Source: an uncultured Caulobacteraceae bacterium (GTDB taxonomy: Bacteria; Pseudomonadota; Alphaproteobacteria; Caulobacterales; Caulobacteraceae). Taken from it: a stretch of DNA of 64,000 bases. Each line of letters begins with the position of its first letter. The stretch's first letter is position 1. The notes under the pieces are model-generated. The model was not told the DNA's origin. It made no database searches and was given only the letters and a program-made list of their open reading frames with translations. Shown one piece after another: positions 61,144 through 64,000 of the stretch. A program made the position numbers and the translations under genes. The stretch is from positions 1 to 64,000 of the forward strand of contig CAIXWN010000080.1 in assembly GCA_903923135.1 (NCBI GenBank). The letters run 5' to 3'.

Positions 61144-62424
61144 TCAGTCGAACAGTCCCGCTTCGAAGCGCCGGGCGGCGTCGGTCGCGGCCCGCGGCCC
61201 CAGCACGGCGACCGTCGCCCGGCGGGACCCCCGCAGGGTCGTGTCCAGCGCGGCGACGGCCTCGGCGGTGACCTCGTCGATCGCCGCGGCCATGTCGGCC
61301 GGCGGGATCTGGCGACCGAAGGCGAGCGTCTGCGCCGCGGCCTGCTCAGAGCGGGCCAGCAGGGATTCGCGGGCCATGAACAGGGAGGCCTTGAGCTGGG
61401 CCTTGGCCCGGCGCAGTTCAGCGTCGCCGATGTGGCCAAGCAGCCCCCGGATTTCACGCGCCGCCACCTCGGCCAGTTGGCCGGCGTCGGCCGCCGCGCA
61501 GCCAGCGTAGACGCCCAGCACCCCGGCGTCGGCGTAGGCCTCGCCATAGGCGTCGATGGCATAGGCCAGGCCCAGCCTTTCGCGCGCCTCCTGGAACAGT
61601 CGCGACGACATGCCCCCGCCGAGAGCTTCGGCGAAGACCCTCAGGGGCCAGTAGTCCGGGTCCGAGACGCCGACGGCCGGCAGGAGAATGACCAGATGGG
61701 CCTGCTCAAGCCGGCGCCGCTCCATGGCGTGGCCGCCGGTGAACTGCGCCGGCTCCGGCGCCAATCGGTCGGCCGCAGGCGCGCCGCCGAATGCTGTCTC
61801 GGCCAGACGCAGGAACGCCTCCTCGTCGACCGCGCCGGCCACGCTGACAACGAGCCGGTCGGGCGCGTACAGCGCCGCCCGCCAGGCTTCCATCGCCGCC
61901 GGGTCGGCCGGAGCCAGGCTGGCCACCGAGCCCAGAATCGGCCGGCCGAGGGACTGCCCGCCGAAGGCCGCCGCCTGGGCCAGTTCGAACACCTGATCAT
62001 CCGGCGCGTCGGCAGCCTCGGCGATTTCCTGACCGACAACATACTTCTCCCGCGCCAGATCGCCTTCGTCGAGGGTCGGCCGCTGGACCAGGTCGGAGAC
62101 GATCTCCATGGCCAGCGGCAGGCCGCCAGCCAGCGCACGGACCTGAAAACTGGTGCGTTCATGCCCGGTCGCGGCGTTCAGCTGTCCCCCGTCGGCCTCG
62201 ATCGCCTCGACGATCTCCCGGGCTGACCGGCTTCCGGCTCCCTTGAACACCATGTGTTCGAGCAGGTGGGACCACCCTGAGCGCGCCTCGTCCTCCCAGC
62301 GAGCGCCGCGCCCAGCCACAACCGATAGGGCGAGCGTTTCGAAACCCGGCGCCGGATCGCACAGCAGGGTGACGCCGTTGGCCAGCTGGTGGCGGCGCGG
62401 GAGCGCCGCGCGGACCTTGGTCAT
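61144..62424 (-). CDS. M16-family zinc metallopeptidase (processing-peptidase-like)
   Basis: This 426-residue protein has the inverted zinc motif HLLEH (His53, Glu56, His57) and the downstream zinc ligand Glu133 in VGQEIAEA. A second M16 half (about 220-426) carries the R/Y-type C-terminal pattern (LGGGMSSRLFQEARERLGLAYAI). This matches the bacterial ancestor of mitochondrial processing peptidase. It degrades or trims peptides in the cytoplasm or periplasm; no signal peptide is seen. Its ATG overlaps the thrC stop by four bases (ATGA), an arrangement conserved in alphaproteobacteria. Confidence 0.94.
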   Translation of the reverse strand: MTKVRAALPRRHQLANGVTLLCDPAPGFETLALSVVAGRGARWEDEARSGWSHLLEHMVFKGAGSRSAREIVEAIEADGGQLNAATGHERTSFQVRALAGGLPLAMEIVSDLVQRPTLDEGDLAREKYVVGQEIAEAADAPDDQVFELAQAAAFGGQSLGRPILGSVASLAPADPAAMEAWRAALYAPDRLVVSVAGAVDEEAFLRLAETAFGGAPAADRLAPEPAQFTGGHAMERRRLEQAHLVILLPAVGVSDPDYWPLRVFAEALGGGMSSRLFQEARERLGLAYAIDAYGEAYADAGVLGVYAGCAAADAGQLAEVAAREIRGLLGHIGDAELRRAKAQLKASLFMARESLLARSEQAAAQTLAFGRQIPPADMAAAIDEVTAEAVAALDTTLRGSRRATVAVLGPRAATDAARRFEAGLFD

Positions 62425-63818
62425 GAGAGCGCGAAGTCGCGCACGTAGGTCTTCACCGCCTCGGCGTCGGCGGGAAGGCGGTCGATGGCTTCGGCGAAGC
62501 CGGCGCGGAGTCGCACGGCCAGCGGCGCCGGCGGCGAGGCGCCTGTCGCCGCCAGCACAGCATCGGGGAACTTGGCGGGGTGGGCCGTGGACACCACCAC
62601 CAGAGGCGTCGCCTGCGGCGCGGGGCGAGCCCGTCGGGCGCCGGCCACGGCCACCGCCGTATGAGGGTCGATCAGCACCCCTGTCTGGCGCAACGTCTCG
62701 TCCATGGTCCGCGCCGTCTCGGCCTCACTGACCGCCTCGCCGAGAAACACGGTCCTGATGGCGGCGAGCACATCCGCGGGCAGGGAGACACGGCCGTCGG
62801 CGGCAAAGGCCCGGAACGTCCCGGCCGTCAGAGCAGCGTCGCGACCCGCGCATTCGAAGACAAGGCGTTCGAAGTTCGACGCCACCTGGATATCCATCGC
62901 CGGGCTCTGGGTGGCGGCGGCGGGGCCGCGGCGATAGTCACCCGATGTGAGCGCCCGCGCCATGATGTCGTTGGCGTTGGTGGCCACGATCATCCGTCCG
63001 ATCGGCAGACCCATGAGGCGCGCCCCATAGCCGGCGAAGGCGTCGCCGAAGTTGCCTGTGGGCACCGCGAAATCGATGATCCGGGCCGGCGCGCCCAGGG
63101 TGGCGGCGGCGGTGAAATAGTAGACGCACTGCGCGACGATGCGGGCGAAATTGATCGAATTGACCGCCGAGAGGTTCACGGCGTCGGCGAAGTCTCCGTC
63201 CTGGAACAGCGATTTGAGAATGGCCTGGCAGTCGTCGAAGTCACCGGCGACGGCGACCGTGCGCACGTTGTCCTGCGCCGTCGTGGTCATGAAGCGCCGC
63301 TGGACCTCGGAGATCCGGCCTTCCGGAAAGAGCACGACGATGCGCACGTGATCGAGGCCGGCGAAGGCCTCGACGGCGGCGCCGCCGGTGTCCCCGGAGG
63401 TGGCGCAAACGATCGTTATCGACCGCCCCCGCGCCGCCAGCACGTGGGTGTAGAGCCGGCCGAGGATCTGCATCGCCACATCCTTGAAGGCGAGCGTCGG
63501 GCCGTGGAACAGCTCCAGCAGGAATCGGTCGGGACCGAGCTGGACCAGAGGCGTCACGGCCGGGTGCGTGAAACTGGCGTAGGCGGCCTGGCACAGGTCC
63601 AGAAGGATCCCGGCCGGGATTTCGTCGCCGGCGAAGCGGCCGAGGATATCAGCGGCAACCTCGGCGTAGGGCCTGCCGGAATATCCGGCGATGGTCTCCG
63701 GGCTGACCGTCGGCCAGGACTGCGGGCAATACAGGCCCCCGTCGGGGGCGAGGCCCGCAAGCAGGGTTTCGGTAAAACCGAGGGCGGGCGATTCACCGCG
63801 TGTGGAGATGTATTTCAC
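62421..63818 (-). CDS. thrC: Threonine synthase
   Basis: This 465-residue PLP enzyme begins KYISTRGESPALGFTETLLAGLAPDGGLY. It has Lys112 in HGPTLAFKDVAMQ (PLP Schiff base), CATSGDTGGAAVEAFAG in the phosphate-binding cup, and the C-terminal STAHPAKFPDAV. It converts O-phosphohomoserine to threonine. The start is GTG at 63818, overlapping the upstream SURF1 stop (GTGA). The M16 peptidase follows with a four-base overlap. The ORF-track extension of 23 residues runs inside the SURF1 gene. Confidence 0.96.
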   Translation of the reverse strand: MKYISTRGESPALGFTETLLAGLAPDGGLYCPQSWPTVSPETIAGYSGRPYAEVAADILGRFAGDEIPAGILLDLCQAAYASFTHPAVTPLVQLGPDRFLLELFHGPTLAFKDVAMQILGRLYTHVLAARGRSITIVCATSGDTGGAAVEAFAGLDHVRIVVLFPEGRISEVQRRFMTTTAQDNVRTVAVAGDFDDCQAILKSLFQDGDFADAVNLSAVNSINFARIVAQCVYYFTAAATLGAPARIIDFAVPTGNFGDAFAGYGARLMGLPIGRMIVATNANDIMARALTSGDYRRGPAAATQSPAMDIQVASNFERLVFECAGRDAALTAGTFRAFAADGRVSLPADVLAAIRTVFLGEAVSEAETARTMDETLRQTGVLIDPHTAVAVAGARRARPAPQATPLVVVSTAHPAKFPDAVLAATGASPPAPLAVRLRAGFAEAIDRLPADAEAVKTYVRDFALS

Positions 63819-64000
63819 CGGCCTTTGAGCCTTCGGATGAGCAGCGCGACATAGAACCACGACATGATGATGGCCAGGGCGAACCATGTCAGAGCGTAGA
63901 CGAGATGGTTGTTGGGGATATCCTGCGGAAGCGCCGCCGGAACAACCCCCGGCGGCGCCGGCGCCTCGGACTCCAGGGCGATGATGTAGGGCGCCGGTCG
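63815..64000 (-). CDS. SURF1-family cytochrome-c-oxidase assembly protein (C-terminal part)
   Basis: Only the last 61 residues are in the window. They include the family signature DIPNNHLVYALTWFALA, the second membrane helix (AIIMSWFYVALLI), and the stop (TGA at 63815-63817, overlapping the thrC GTG by four bases). SURF1 helps insert haem a into cytochrome c oxidase. The gene continues beyond 64000. Its co-transcription with thrC is an arrangement I recall from other Caulobacterales. Confidence 0.88.
   Translation of the reverse strand, partial: RPAPYIIALESEAPAPPGVVPAALPQDIPNNHLVYALTWFALAIIMSWFYVALLIRRLKGR

Overview
The window reads as one contiguous, GC-rich (roughly 68-70% by eye) alphaproteobacterial chromosome segment. 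The organism is most likely a member of the Caulobacteraceae (Phenylobacterium or Caulobacter-like). The reasons are a CcrM-type GANTC methyltransferase, the block ccrM / mutY / DUF721 / two DsbA-like genes / smc / atpI-B-E-F'-F, a phaR gene divergent from phaA-phaB, metX-metW, PEPxxWA-CTERM proteins and a large TonB-dependent receptor. The genus is inferred from gene content and remembered synteny, not from a database search. I saw no rRNA, tRNA, CRISPR array, transposase, integrase or prophage.

Bases 1-2940 carry a partial gene end, a secreted cupin, a TPR membrane protein and CreD. Bases 2988-24780 form an accessory catabolic region. It has five Rieske-type ring-hydroxylating oxygenase alpha subunits (RO1 4222, RO2 11698, RO3 13212, RO4 17177, RO5 21788), three short-chain dehydrogenases, three NTF2/SnoaL-fold proteins, an ABM-type monooxygenase, a TonB-dependent receptor, a TetR regulator, a lipoyl-domain/alpha-beta-hydrolase fusion, and a DUF35/thiolase-like/RO operon. 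A diguanylate cyclase, an aminotransferase and two small membrane proteins lie among them. No ferredoxin, ferredoxin reductase or classical RO beta-subunit gene is present, so electron delivery must come from elsewhere. Several genes overlap by 1-4 bases, which argues for real co-expressed operons. The gene set would suit uptake, oxygenation, dehydrogenation and CoA-dependent trimming of a hydrophobic cyclic compound such as a steroid, terpenoid or aromatic; the substrate cannot be read from sequence.

Bases 24925-35250 are conserved housekeeping genes: ccrM, mutY, a DUF721 gene, a tandem pair of thioredoxin-fold DsbA-like proteins, the condensin smc, and the F0 part of ATP synthase. Bases 35273-40880 hold carbon and methionine metabolism: gluconokinase, a transaldolase-glucose-6-phosphate isomerase fusion, and metX-metW behind a long leader with a strong RNA hairpin. 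Bases 40900-46591 hold a solitary PII protein, a methyltransferase, glyoxalase II, a secreted protein, and the polyhydroxybutyrate genes phaB, phaA and phaR.

Bases 46661-59185 are mixed: a TPR-sulfotransferase, a secreted sedolisin (S53) protease divergent from a PEPxxWA-CTERM protein, an SDR, a D-2-hydroxyacid dehydrogenase, a threonylcarbamoyl-AMP synthase with no ordinary upstream start codon, an acyl-CoA dehydrogenase, a small secreted protein and a second PEPxxWA-CTERM protein. The right end (59264-64000) has a peroxiredoxin, YqgE, and the overlapping minus-strand run SURF1-thrC-M16 peptidase followed by a GNAT acetyltransferase. SURF1 runs off the window.

The part most worth following up is the Rieske region, especially the NTF2-fold pair translationally coupled to RO2, the DUF35-thiolase-RO5 operon whose DUF35 partner has lost its zinc cysteines, and the orphan lipoyl-hydrolase next to RO1.
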